Shown here one piece after another: positions 9,427 through 16,492 of a stretch of 39,712 nt of DNA (the first letter of the stretch is position 1; every line of letters starts with the position of its first letter). This DNA comes from Clostridiales bacterium (lineage in GTDB: Bacteria; Bacillota; Clostridia; Oscillospirales; Oscillospiraceae): contig DYCR01000017.1 of NCBI GenBank assembly GCA_019418025.1, positions 1 to 39,712 on the forward strand, given 5' to 3'. The notes beneath the pieces are model-generated. The model did not search any database, was not told the DNA's origin, and worked only from the letters and a program-made list of their open reading frames with translations. The position numbers were made by a program, and so were the translations under genes.

Positions 9427-9456
9427 AAAAAACGTCCCCAAACCATTTTGGGGACG
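9427..9456 (-). terminator. Terminator/attenuator between kinase and ABC genes
   Basis: On the minus strand CGTCCCCAAA pairs with TTTGGGGACG (4-base loop) and is followed by TTTTTTG. It ends about 30 bases before the ABC start, so it closes the two-component operon or attenuates read-through into the exporter. It overlaps the first operator repeat. Confidence 0.75.
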
Positions 9457-9484
9457 AATTGCATATTTCGGGGGATGAATTGCA
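9450..9484 (-). promoter_or_regulatory. Candidate LytTR operator: two direct repeats 21 bp apart
   Basis: GGGGACGAATTGCA (9450-9463) and GGGGATGAATTGCA (9471-9484) differ at one base and start exactly 21 bases apart, two helical turns. LytTR regulators such as AgrA bind paired direct repeats with this spacing. The pair lies between the end of the kinase gene and the ABC start, in the expected place for activation by the adjacent LytTR protein. Binding is inferred. Confidence 0.55.
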
Positions 9485-9487
9485 GCG

Positions 9488-10150
9488 CTACACCTGCGGG
9501 ATCAGGATCTCCGTGGTGAATGCCCCGTCCTCGGAGTTCCGGCTCAGGTACCCGTCCAGACGCTCGATGATGGCATCCATACGCACAAGTCCGAAGCCGT
9601 GACCCTCCCCCTTGGTGCTGCGGAAGATCTTTCCCCACTTTTCCCGCTTTTTCTCCCCGGTAAAGTTGGTGAAGGAGATGTAAAGCTGGGTGTTTTTCAT
9701 GTCCATGTACACCCGGATCAGCCGCCGCTCCTCCGGCAGGGCTTCACTTGCCTCAATGGCATTGTCAAACAGGTTTCCGATGATGCAGCACAGATCCAGC
9801 TCCGACATTTTCAGCTTCACCGGAATGTTGGCATCCACATGAACTGCGATATGCCTTGCCTTTGCAAGGGAGATCTTGCTGTTTAGGATGGCATCTGCCA
9901 TGGCATTCCCCGTTTTGACCACGGTGTCCACGGTGTTCAGATCCGTGTCCAGTTGGTCAAGGTAGGCCTTGATGCCCTCCATATCCCCATCTGCCGCCAG
10001 TACCTTCATCAGCTGAATGTGGTTGCGGTAGTCGTGCCGCCACCCTCGGATCTGGCGGTACATATTTTCCACCTCTTGGTAGTGTGTCTCGATCAGCTCC
10101 TGCTGATAGGCGGCGATCCGTTTGTCGATTTGTTTTGAAAACAGGAACAT
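9488..10150 (-). CDS. Soluble AgrC-type GHKL sensor histidine kinase
   Basis: A 220-aa kinase made of a coiled-coil start (QIDKRIAAYQQELIETHYQE), a dimerisation helix with the likely phospho-acceptor His in WRHDYRNH, and a GHKL ATP-binding domain (NLFDNAIEA N-box, GHGFGL G-box). No membrane segment or sensor domain is present, although AgrC kinases normally have six helices before this region. The upstream regulator gene ends 12 bases before the start, so there is no room for a missing N-terminus. The start has a GAGGGA site. It acts with the neighbouring LytTR regulator. The signal may be cytoplasmic or come through a partner such as the ABC exporter. Confidence 0.8.
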   Translation of the reverse strand: MFLFSKQIDKRIAAYQQELIETHYQEVENMYRQIRGWRHDYRNHIQLMKVLAADGDMEGIKAYLDQLDTDLNTVDTVVKTGNAMADAILNSKISLAKARHIAVHVDANIPVKLKMSELDLCCIIGNLFDNAIEASEALPEERRLIRVYMDMKNTQLYISFTNFTGEKKREKWGKIFRSTKGEGHGFGLVRMDAIIERLDGYLSRNSEDGAFTTEILIPQV

Positions 10151-10162
10151 ACTTAATCCCTC

Positions 10163-10855
10163 TCATGTGTGGGTGATGATCGCCCGATTCAGCGGCTCAT
10201 AAGCCCCTCGGGGCAGGGGCAGGACCGTGCCGTCTGACAGAAAAACCTCTGCCTTCGTCACACGGCGGACGTGCTTCAGATTCACGATGACCCCTCTGCC
10301 CGCCCGAAAGAAATGCTCGTCCAGCTCCCGTTCAAATTCGCCCAAAGCCCGCTTCAGGGTGTAGTCCTTCTTTGCGTGGACGGTAACGTAATTTTTCTGC
10401 ACGTCCAGATACAGGATCTCGTAAAAGGGCACGCAGACCATCTCTCCGGACAGCTCCAGATTCAGGCATCGCCCGTTCTGTCTGCTCTTTTCCAGTGCCC
10501 TGTCCAGTACGGCAAACAGCTTTTCCCGATCCACCGGCTTCATCAGGTAGTGCAGGGCCGCCACCTCATAGCCCTCTGCGATATAGTCAGAGTAGCCGGT
10601 GATGAACACGATCTGCACCGCCTCGTTGTCCCTGCGGATGCGCTTTGCCATGGTCACGCCGTCCATGGGCCCCATCTCCACATCCAACAGCAGGATATCA
10701 AAGCCCTTATCCTCGGCATATCGGAACAGGAACCGCTCCGCCGAGGAAAAAATCTCCGTTTGCAGCTGCAAGCCCCTGCTGTCGGCCCACCGGCTCACGA
10801 TCCCCTCTACAAATTCTGCATCCTTTGTACTGTCATCACATATGGCGATCTTCAT
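10163..10855 (-). CDS. AgrA-type LytTR response regulator
   Basis: A 230-aa regulator. The receiver domain (1-120) has acidic D7/D8, phospho-acceptor D58 in LLLDVEM, and the conserved Lys in LMKPV. The C-terminal LytTR DNA-binding domain spans about 130-230 (YLDVQKNYVTVHAKK, FFRAGRGVIVNLKHV). It is first in the operon and followed 12 bases later by its kinase. The likely target is the 21-bp-phased repeat pair before the ABC genes. It has a strong promoter and a GGGGGTG ribosome binding site. Confidence 0.9.
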   Translation of the reverse strand: MKIAICDDSTKDAEFVEGIVSRWADSRGLQLQTEIFSSAERFLFRYAEDKGFDILLLDVEMGPMDGVTMAKRIRRDNEAVQIVFITGYSDYIAEGYEVAALHYLMKPVDREKLFAVLDRALEKSRQNGRCLNLELSGEMVCVPFYEILYLDVQKNYVTVHAKKDYTLKRALGEFERELDEHFFRAGRGVIVNLKHVRRVTKAEVFLSDGTVLPLPRGAYEPLNRAIITHT

Positions 10856-10882
10856 GTGTTCACCCCCTTTTCATATGCCACC

Positions 10883-10911
10883 ATTATAATCCATCCCACC
10901 CCCTGTTGCAA
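10883..10911 (-). promoter_or_regulatory. Promoter of the two-component operon
   Basis: TTGCAA (10911-10906), 17-base spacer, TATAAT (10888-10883) on the minus strand, 28 bases before the regulator start. Confidence 0.8.
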
Positions 10912-10969
10912 GGCAGGATTCTGACGTCCGGCATAAGCGTCCCTGCAAAAAACAAAAATGGCCGCAGCC

Positions 10970-11167
10970 TGTCAAAAAAGTCTGCCCGAGTTTGCCGCTT
11001 TGGCGGCAAAAAAGATAAAATCATTTTCCACGAGGGCGTGTACCTCGGGGAAAATACTGCTCAGCCTGAGAGTGTGGAATTTTCCCGTCAGTGACGGGAA
11101 AATTATGCGCGGGTCAGGCTGCAAAAATTGCCCGAAAGCCCTAAATGGGTTTTCGGGCAGTCTCAAA
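10970..11167 (+). repeat. 201-bp structured intergenic repeat, copy 1
   Basis: Element orientation is plus. In order: GTCTGCCCGA near the left end; hairpin TTTGCCGC/GCGGCAAA; hairpin ATTTTCC-CGAGG/CCTCG-GGAAAAT with loop GCGTGTA; CAGCCTGA pairing across to TCAGGCTG; inside it a perfect 27-base palindrome (11078-11104, arms AATTTTCCCGTCA); and a tail hairpin GCCCGAAAGCCC/GGGTTTTCGGGC ending CAGTCTC. The first ten bases of the hairpin that follows (GGCCGCAGCC, 11168-11177) are repeated just before the element (10960-10969), a partial flank duplication. It occupies the gap between the regulator promoter and the end of the flavoprotein gene. Confidence 0.9.
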
Positions 11168-11193
11168 GGCCGCAGCCCCGTGGGGCTGCGACC
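11168..11193 (-). terminator. Hairpin at the end of the flavoprotein gene
   Basis: GGTCGCAGCCCC pairs with GGGGCTGCGGCC on the minus strand, followed by TTTGAG. It is 37 bases past the flavoprotein stop and abuts repeat copy 1. The T run is weak. Confidence 0.5.
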
Positions 11194-11230
11194 TTGTGCG
11201 CTGCATATCCTTCCGATTGCCGGAGGGTTG

Positions 11231-13255
11231 TCAGATGCTGTTTGCAGCTGCGTAAGCCGTGCGGATAGCGCTGGCAATGTCAGCTGTACGCTCGCCGGAG
11301 CAGTCACCGACGAATTGGACCGGAACGGTCACGCCGCTGACGTCGAAGGTGTTCTTCTTGGAGCCAACAGCCATGACCACATAATCACAGGGAATGGCGA
11401 TCTCCTCATTGGAAGCGGTGTCCGTTGCCAGAAGTGCCTTGCCGTCCTCTGCCACGCCGTTGACGCGGGTGTTGACGAACTGCTTCAGGCCGCCCTTTTC
11501 AAAGTCCTTCAGGATGATGGGCAGGATGGTGGAGGATTCGCCGCTGGCGATCTTGTCCATCATCTCCACAATGGAGACCTTGCAGCCCTGCTCCAGCAGG
11601 TACTCGGCAGTCTCGGTGCCCACGAGGCCGCCGCCGATGACGGCGCAGGTGCCGCTCAGCTTGACCTTGCCGTCCAGAACATCCCATGCAGAGACCACGT
11701 TCTCACGGTCTGCACCGGGGATGGGCAGCATCAGGTTCTGGGCGCCCACCGCCACGATGACTGCATCGGCATCGTTCATGTCCGCCACGGTGCAGGGGGT
11801 GTTGAGCTTGATCTGCACATTCAGAGAAGGCAGGATCTGCTCGTAATATTCAACAGACCGCAGCAGCTCAGACTTGCGGGGGGGCACGGATGCCAGATGG
11901 ATCTGACCGCCGATCCTGTCGGCAGTTTCATACACCGTGACGCTGTAACCACGCAGGGCTGCAACACGGGCAGCCTCTAGACCGGCAATGCCTGCACCCA
12001 CGATGACCACGTGCTTGTCACCGTCGCCGGGCTTGATGGTGACCACGTCCTCCTGACCGTTTTCGGCGTTCAGGATGCAGGAGGCCCACTTGCGCACGGA
12101 GATGGCATCCACGCAGCCCTTGTTGCAGTTGACGCAGGCACGGATGGGCTTGTCCTCGGCAAATTCGTTGGCAATATCCGGGTCACACAGCAGGCCCCGG
12201 CCGTAGCCGATGATGTCTGCCTGACCGTTTTTCAGGATCTGCTCGCCATCCTCCGGCGTGATCACACGGCCCACGGTTGCCACGGGAATGGAGACCAGGT
12301 TTTTGACCTTCTCAGCCACCGGCAGGGTCCAGTTGTAGGGTACGCTGCCCATGGGAGGAATGGTGTCACCCATGTTGCCGGTGTGGTTTGCCTGAGCCAC
12401 TTGGATCATGTCAACGCCGGCCTTCTCCAGCAGCTTGGCAAATTCAAAGCCTTCCTCTTCGATCAGACCGCCCTTGCCGCGGAGGCTGCCGTCGGGGTTG
12501 CGGGTGATGATGGGCAGCTTGTACTCGATCATCATCTCGGGGGCAGCTTCCTTCAGTGCCGCAACCACCTCCAGTGCGTAGCGGACCCGGTTTTCAAAGC
12601 AGCCGCCGTATTCGTCGGTGCGCTGATTCAGGATCGAGGAACATAGCGAGCCCAGCAGGCGGTCGCCGTGGACCTCGATGGCGTCCACGCCCGCAGCATG
12701 CGCACGCTTGGCGCAGGCCGCCATGGCCTCCTTGATCTCATTGAGCTGCTGTACGGTCGCCTCGTTCACAAAGTGCATCATGTCGTGGTGCAGCTTGGTG
12801 AAGGCCTCGGTGCGCTTGGCGGCGCTCAGGGCCATTTTCTCTTCAAAGGTTGCCATGTCTGCCTGAGCCTTTGCCTCCTCAGCTGCCTTGCCTGCCATCA
12901 CTGAAGCCATGATCAGCTTGTTTACACCGGGCACGTCATATTCCGGATGGAACACCTGAAGTGCCAGCTTGCAGTCATATTCATGCAGGGCATCCGCCAG
13001 CTGGCGGAATGTGGGGATCTGACGGTCATCGCACAGCTTAGGGGTCGGGGTTGCCGTGTTCACCGGCGCAACGTCACCGATGACCACATAGCCGACACCG
13101 CCCTTGGCCAGACGGCGGTAGAAATTCAGGCTCTGAGGACCGATGGAGCCGTCGCGCTCTTCATAGTTGGTGGTCAGAGGGGGGAACATGACCCGGTTTT
13201 TCAGTACCAGATTACCCACCTTGATGGGCTGAAGCAACAAAGATTCTTTAGACAT
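11231..13255 (-). CDS. NADH:flavin oxidoreductase, 2-enoate reductase family
   Basis: A 674-aa multi-cofactor reductase of the family that includes 2-enoate reductase, cinnamate reductase FldZ and bile-acid BaiCD/BaiH. The N-terminal FMN barrel (1-365) has H196 in EVHGDRL and the family motif RTDEYGG (212-218). The 4Fe-4S site is C374-x2-C377-x3-C381-x11-C393. FAD and NADH domains follow, with GAGIAG (420-425) and a second dinucleotide fold with GGGLVG near 525. It probably reduces the C=C bond of an unsaturated acid or ketone; which one cannot be read from sequence. It starts 3 bases after the MarR stop, so the two form an operon. Residues 115-170 form a long helical insertion in the barrel. 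Confidence 0.9.
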   Translation of the reverse strand: MSKESLLLQPIKVGNLVLKNRVMFPPLTTNYEERDGSIGPQSLNFYRRLAKGGVGYVVIGDVAPVNTATPTPKLCDDRQIPTFRQLADALHEYDCKLALQVFHPEYDVPGVNKLIMASVMAGKAAEEAKAQADMATFEEKMALSAAKRTEAFTKLHHDMMHFVNEATVQQLNEIKEAMAACAKRAHAAGVDAIEVHGDRLLGSLCSSILNQRTDEYGGCFENRVRYALEVVAALKEAAPEMMIEYKLPIITRNPDGSLRGKGGLIEEEGFEFAKLLEKAGVDMIQVAQANHTGNMGDTIPPMGSVPYNWTLPVAEKVKNLVSIPVATVGRVITPEDGEQILKNGQADIIGYGRGLLCDPDIANEFAEDKPIRACVNCNKGCVDAISVRKWASCILNAENGQEDVVTIKPGDGDKHVVIVGAGIAGLEAARVAALRGYSVTVYETADRIGGQIHLASVPPRKSELLRSVEYYEQILPSLNVQIKLNTPCTVADMNDADAVIVAVGAQNLMLPIPGADRENVVSAWDVLDGKVKLSGTCAVIGGGLVGTETAEYLLEQGCKVSIVEMMDKIASGESSTILPIILKDFEKGGLKQFVNTRVNGVAEDGKALLATDTASNEEIAIPCDYVVMAVGSKKNTFDVSGVTVPVQFVGDCSGERTADIASAIRTAYAAANSI

Positions 13256-13258
13256 GGT

Positions 13259-13675
13259 TTATTTTCCTTTCTGCTGTATCTTGTTCAGTAGCATAAACAG
13301 CTGCTCTTTTTCCGATTCGGTCATTCCCTCCAGCATGTACATGTCCCAGCTGTGCAGCAAATCGCGGCTCATGGTGAAGATCTCCTCACCCTTTTCCGTG
13401 GCATACAGAATGGTGGCACGTCCGTCCGTAGGGTGATCCTCCCGGCGAAAGAAGCCATTTTCTACCAACTTGTTGATGGTGCGTAATACATATGCCCGAT
13501 CCAGTTCAAGATCCCGGGCAAGCTGTGCAGGGGTACACCCAGGATGCTTGCAAACATACAAGATGAAATACATCAGCCCCACCGAGATTCCCTTTTTCCG
13601 CAGCTTCTCGCCGCAGAAGAAGGAAACATCCCGATGCAGGCTGTCTACATAGTGGGAAAGCAAATGTTCCTGCAT
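13259..13675 (-). CDS. MarR-family transcriptional regulator
   Basis: A 138-aa winged-helix repressor. The helix-turn-helix is TPAQLARDLELDRAYVLRTI and the wing follows with RREDHPTDGR. It is the first gene of a two-gene operon with the flavoprotein and probably represses it and itself until a phenolic or unsaturated substrate binds. The ATG has a perfect AGGAGG site 7 bases upstream. Confidence 0.9.
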   Translation of the reverse strand: MQEHLLSHYVDSLHRDVSFFCGEKLRKKGISVGLMYFILYVCKHPGCTPAQLARDLELDRAYVLRTINKLVENGFFRREDHPTDGRATILYATEKGEEIFTMSRDLLHSWDMYMLEGMTESEKEQLFMLLNKIQQKGK

Positions 13676-13698
13676 AAGACAACCTCCTTTTGAAAGGT

Positions 13699-13727
13699 AT
13701 TCTAAACCAAATAGGAGACTTTGTCAA
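13699..13727 (-). promoter_or_regulatory. Promoter of the marR-flavoprotein operon
   Basis: Consensus TTGACA (13727-13722), 17-base spacer and TAGAAT (13704-13699) on the minus strand. A weak TATT...AATA symmetry over the -10 may be part of the MarR operator. Confidence 0.85.
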
Positions 13728-13792
13728 CTATCTTTGAAAAATTTTACAATTTCTTCCTGCCACACATAAAACAGCTCACAGTGTGTACCGCC

Positions 13793-13829
13793 AAAAAAAT
13801 ACCCGAAAGCCCCAGTTGGGCTTTCGGGC
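13793..13829 (-). terminator. Terminator of the CBS-protein gene
   Basis: On the minus strand CCCGAAAGCCC pairs with GGGCTTTCGGG and is followed by TATTTTTTT. The stem has the same CCCGAAAG core as the tail of the 201-bp repeat. Confidence 0.85.
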
Positions 13830-13830
13830 T

Positions 13831-13870
13831 GAGACTGTCGAAAACCCTCTTAGGGCTTTCGGGCAGTCTT
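13831..13870 (+). repeat. Solo tail hairpin of the 201-bp repeat
   Basis: GACTGTCGAAAACCCT pairs imperfectly with AGGGCTTTCGGGCAGTC. The right end, TTTCGGGCAGTC, matches the 3' end of the full repeats, but the rest of the element is absent. Confidence 0.6.
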
Positions 13871-13872
13871 GT

Positions 13873-14292
13873 TCAGTCAAAGGCGGCAATGTCCTGACAG
13901 TGCTTTGCCATCTCCCCGATCAGCTTCTGACGGGTCACGATGCCGCAAAGGGTGTTTCGGTCATCCACCACCGGCACGAAGTTCTGCTTCAGCGCCGCGT
14001 CTACCACCACGCAGAAATCCGCCTCGATATTCAGTGCCGGACAGAAATCCTTGCGCATGATGTCGGTGATGCGGTACTGCTCCTGCTCCCTCAGCTCCGT
14101 GGTCTTTACGCTCATGATGTGGCGCAGGAAGTCCCCCTCGGAGACGCAGCCGAGATACCGATCCTCGGCATCCAGAACCGGGATGGCCGTGTAGCGGCAT
14201 CGGGACAAAACCTCAAGCCCCTGCCGGACGGTGTTGTTTTCGTGCAGCACCACCGTCATGATTTTGGGTATCATAATCTTAACAATATTCAT
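13873..14292 (-). CDS. Two-CBS-domain protein
   Basis: A 139-aa protein made almost only of two CBS motifs (about 8-60 and 75-130), with repeated VPVVDD/IPVLDA and GCVSEGDF/GIVTRQKL segments. CBS pairs usually bind adenosine nucleotides and act as energy or ligand sensors. No effector domain is fused. ATG at 14292 is chosen for its AGAGGT site; a longer open frame upstream has none. Monocistronic, with its own promoter and terminator. Confidence 0.85.
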   Translation of the reverse strand: MNIVKIMIPKIMTVVLHENNTVRQGLEVLSRCRYTAIPVLDAEDRYLGCVSEGDFLRHIMSVKTTELREQEQYRITDIMRKDFCPALNIEADFCVVVDAALKQNFVPVVDDRNTLCGIVTRQKLIGEMAKHCQDIAAFD

Positions 14293-14306
14293 CTGGTAAA
14301 CCTCTA

Positions 14307-14335
14307 AATCTATATTTGTACCATCGCAGTGCCAA
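14307..14335 (-). promoter_or_regulatory. Possible promoter of the CBS gene
   Basis: TTGGCA (14335-14330), 17-base spacer, TAGATT (14312-14307) on the minus strand. It is a moderate match placed 15 bases from the start codon. Confidence 0.4.
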
Positions 14336-14374
14336 CCGGCTCCCAAGTCCGGAGCGGCACCACGGGCGCTGTTT

Positions 14375-14412
14375 CAAAAAGCAGCCCCGACCCGTTCACA
14401 AGTCAGGGCTGC
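14375..14412 (-). terminator. Rho-independent terminator of coaBC
   Basis: On the minus strand GCAGCCCTGAC pairs with GTCGGGGCTGC (wobble included), followed by TTTTTG. It starts 8 bases past the coaBC stop. Confidence 0.85.
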
Positions 14413-14419
14413 CTCTGTC

Positions 14420-15604
14420 TCATCTGGACAGGCGGTTCAGGATCTCGTGGGCCGCCTGCTCCTTGCTCATCAGCTCCAGCTCCTGCACACCGTCTTTTGT
14501 GATCAGGCTCAGCACGTTGGTGTCCACCCCGAAGCCTGCCCCCTCCTTACGCAGGGAATTTGCACAAATCATGTCGCAATGCTTGCTTTCCAGTTTTTTT
14601 TGGGAATTTTCCAGAACATTTTCCGTCTCCATGGAAAATCCGCACAGCACCTGTCCGGGTCTCTTGTGCTCCCCCAGATAAGCCAGGATATCTCTGGTTC
14701 GCTTCAGCGCAATGGATGTGCCGCCCTCGGCCTTTTTGATTTTCCCCTCTGCCACGGTCTCGGGGGTGTAGTCCGCCACTGCCGCAGCCTTGATGATGAT
14801 GTCCTGATCGGACGCACGTGCCGTGACCGCCTCGAACATCTCCTGAGCCGTCTGAACGGGCACGCACTCTGCAAACATCGGCGGCTGGACCTCCATATGC
14901 CCGTGAACCAGTGTGACCTGCGCCCCCCGCAGCACGGCGGCCTTTGCAATGGCGCAGCCCATTTTCCCCGTGGAGTGGTTGGTGATGAAGCGCACGGGAT
15001 CGATGGGCTCTCTGGTGGCTCCGGCGGTCACGAGGATCTTTTTCCCTGCCAGATCCTTCTGGCAGGCGATTTCCCGCAGGATGTACTGGAAAAGCACAGC
15101 TTCCTCGGGCATTCTCCCGTCTCCCGTGTCGCCGTTGGCAAGCATCCCCCGATCCGGCTCCACGATCTCATAGCCAAATCGGGCAAGCTTTTGCAGATTG
15201 TCCTGAACGATGGGATTGTGGAACATGTTGTGATTCATGGCCGGAGAGATGATCTTTTTGCAGGGGCAGGCGATCACCGTGGTGGTCAGCATGTCATCTG
15301 CGATGCCGTTGGCGATCTTGCCGATGACATTGGCGGAGGCCGGAGCCACCATCACCACGTCTGCCCGCTTTGCAAGGGCCACATGCTCCACGCTGTACTG
15401 AAAATTCCGGTCGAAGGTATCAATGAGGCACTTGTTCCCCGTCAGCGACTCAAAGGTGATGGGATTGATGAACTGGGTGGCATTCTGGGTCATCAGCACC
15501 TGAACATCGCAGTGCAGCTTTTTCAGCATACGGGCAAGATTGGGGATCTTATAGGCCGCGATGCTGCCCGTTACCGCCAAAACCACCGTTTTTCCTGTCA
15601 ACAT
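14420..15604 (-). CDS. coaBC: Bifunctional phosphopantothenoylcysteine decarboxylase / phosphopantothenate-cysteine ligase
   Basis: This 394-aa enzyme performs two consecutive steps of coenzyme A synthesis: joining cysteine to 4'-phosphopantothenate (CoaB, about 185-394) and decarboxylating the product with FMN (CoaC, 1-180). CoaC shows GSIAAYK (13-19), catalytic His H74 in SVEHVAL, and PAMNHNMF (121-128). In the substrate flap the sequence is LANGDTGDGRM, so Asn157 stands where the family usually has Cys (ACGDxGxGRM). CoaB shows TAGATREPIDPVRFITNHS and AAAVADY. The divergent panT-coaX genes supply and phosphorylate its substrate, making a compact CoA cluster. The start has a GAGGT site. Confidence 0.95.
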   Translation of the reverse strand: MLTGKTVVLAVTGSIAAYKIPNLARMLKKLHCDVQVLMTQNATQFINPITFESLTGNKCLIDTFDRNFQYSVEHVALAKRADVVMVAPASANVIGKIANGIADDMLTTTVIACPCKKIISPAMNHNMFHNPIVQDNLQKLARFGYEIVEPDRGMLANGDTGDGRMPEEAVLFQYILREIACQKDLAGKKILVTAGATREPIDPVRFITNHSTGKMGCAIAKAAVLRGAQVTLVHGHMEVQPPMFAECVPVQTAQEMFEAVTARASDQDIIIKAAAVADYTPETVAEGKIKKAEGGTSIALKRTRDILAYLGEHKRPGQVLCGFSMETENVLENSQKKLESKHCDMICANSLRKEGAGFGVDTNVLSLITKDGVQELELMSKEQAAHEILNRLSR

Positions 15605-15633
15605 AATACATACCTCATTTCGCGATTTTCCAT

Positions 15634-15642
15634 ATTATATCA
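15634..15642 (-). promoter_or_regulatory. coaBC: Promoter of coaBC
   Basis: Extended -10 TGATATAAT on the minus strand, 30 bases before the start. The -35 region is weak. Confidence 0.55.
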
Positions 15643-15682
15643 CGATATGCACCCGAACGCTATGGCATTTTTAGATTTTGTG

Positions 15683-15691
15683 TGTTATAAT
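15683..15691 (+). promoter_or_regulatory. Promoter of panT-coaX
   Basis: Extended -10 TGTTATAAT. No clear -35. It lies 139 bases before the panT start, leaving a long leader. Confidence 0.5.
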
Positions 15692-15697
15692 ACCCCG

Positions 15698-15815
15698 GGC
15701 TTGAAGGAACGTGCCGGGTGCATTTGCAGGTATTCCCCCTCGGGAAATCTGACAGCACCGTCCGGTGGTCACGAAAGCCGGATGTATTGTACCCTCGTCT
15801 GAGGAATAATAACAT
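15698..15815 (+). promoter_or_regulatory. Structured 5' leader of panT-coaX, possible riboswitch
   Basis: The leader can fold as an enclosing stem GGGTGCA (15716-15722) with TGTACCC (about 15785-15791), holding a hairpin TTCCC/GGGAA, a hairpin CACCG/CGGTG and an alternative TCCGG/CCGGA pairing. A last hairpin CCTCG/GAGG sits just before the ribosome binding site. The pattern does not fit what I recall of TPP, FMN, cobalamin, THF or SAM riboswitches. The downstream genes suggest pantothenate or a CoA-related ligand. Function is a guess. Confidence 0.4.
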
Positions 15816-15829
15816 AGGAGGATTCTGTT

Positions 15830-16471
15830 ATGAATCGCAAAAGAACCAAAACCATGGTGCAGCTGTCTCTTCTGACGGCACTGGTGGTCATGCTGGCCTT
15901 CGTGCCCTATGTGGGCTACGTCAAGATCCCTGTCCTTGCCATTCAGGCCACCACCATCCACATCCCCGTCATTGTGGGCTCGATCCTGCTTGGGCCGAAA
16001 TGCGGCGGATTTCTGGGATTCGTGTTCGGACTGACCAGTCTAATCAACAACACCACCGAGCCGGGACTCACAAGCTTCTGCTTTTCCCCCTTCGTGCAGC
16101 TGGGGGACGGACTGGGCGGCAGCCCCCTTGCGCTGCTCGTGTGCTTCCTGCCCCGCATCGCCTGCGGCATCGTCCCCCATTACGTCTATCGCGGTCTGCA
16201 AAGGCTGTCCAAAGATCCCCAAAAGAGCAGCAAGTACACCCTGCTGGTCTCCGGCGTTGCCGGCTCCCTGACCAACACCATACTGGTCATGGGCATGATC
16301 TACCTGTTTTTCGGTCAGGCCTATGCCGCCGCCCGCGGCATCGCCTTTGAGGCCGTGTTCGGGGTCATCCTCTCTGTCATCACCATCAACGGCACCGTCG
16401 AGGCCATTGTCGCCGCCGTCATCGCTTCGGCCGTGGCCTCTGCCGTGATGAAAACAAATATTCTGAAATAA
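15830..16471 (+). CDS. ECF transporter substrate-binding membrane protein, probably pantothenate (PanT)
   Basis: A 213-aa protein with about six membrane helices, of the ECF S-component type that captures a vitamin and docks on a shared energy-coupling module encoded elsewhere. Family segments include IHIPVIVGSILLGPKCGGFLG and FGLTSLINN. It is followed 21 bases later by pantothenate kinase coaX and faces coaBC, so pantothenate is the likely cargo. AGGAGG precedes the ATG. Confidence 0.8.
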   Translation: MNRKRTKTMVQLSLLTALVVMLAFVPYVGYVKIPVLAIQATTIHIPVIVGSILLGPKCGGFLGFVFGLTSLINNTTEPGLTSFCFSPFVQLGDGLGGSPLALLVCFLPRIACGIVPHYVYRGLQRLSKDPQKSSKYTLLVSGVAGSLTNTILVMGMIYLFFGQAYAAARGIAFEAVFGVILSVITINGTVEAIVAAVIASAVASAVMKTNILK

Positions 16472-16492
16472 CACCATTTGGAGGAAATCTGA

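Noticed and set aside
3583..10855. A ribosomally made peptide (RiPP) cluster from radical SAM, ABC exporter and LytTR genes
   Set aside because: No precursor-like small gene, no C39 peptidase in the ABC proteins and no RiPP recognition domain was seen. A terminator and separate promoter split the exporter from the radical SAM genes.
15698..15815. FMN or cobalamin riboswitch before panT
   Set aside because: A short GCCGGATG stretch resembles the end of an FMN element, but the other conserved blocks are missing, and the downstream genes concern pantothenate.
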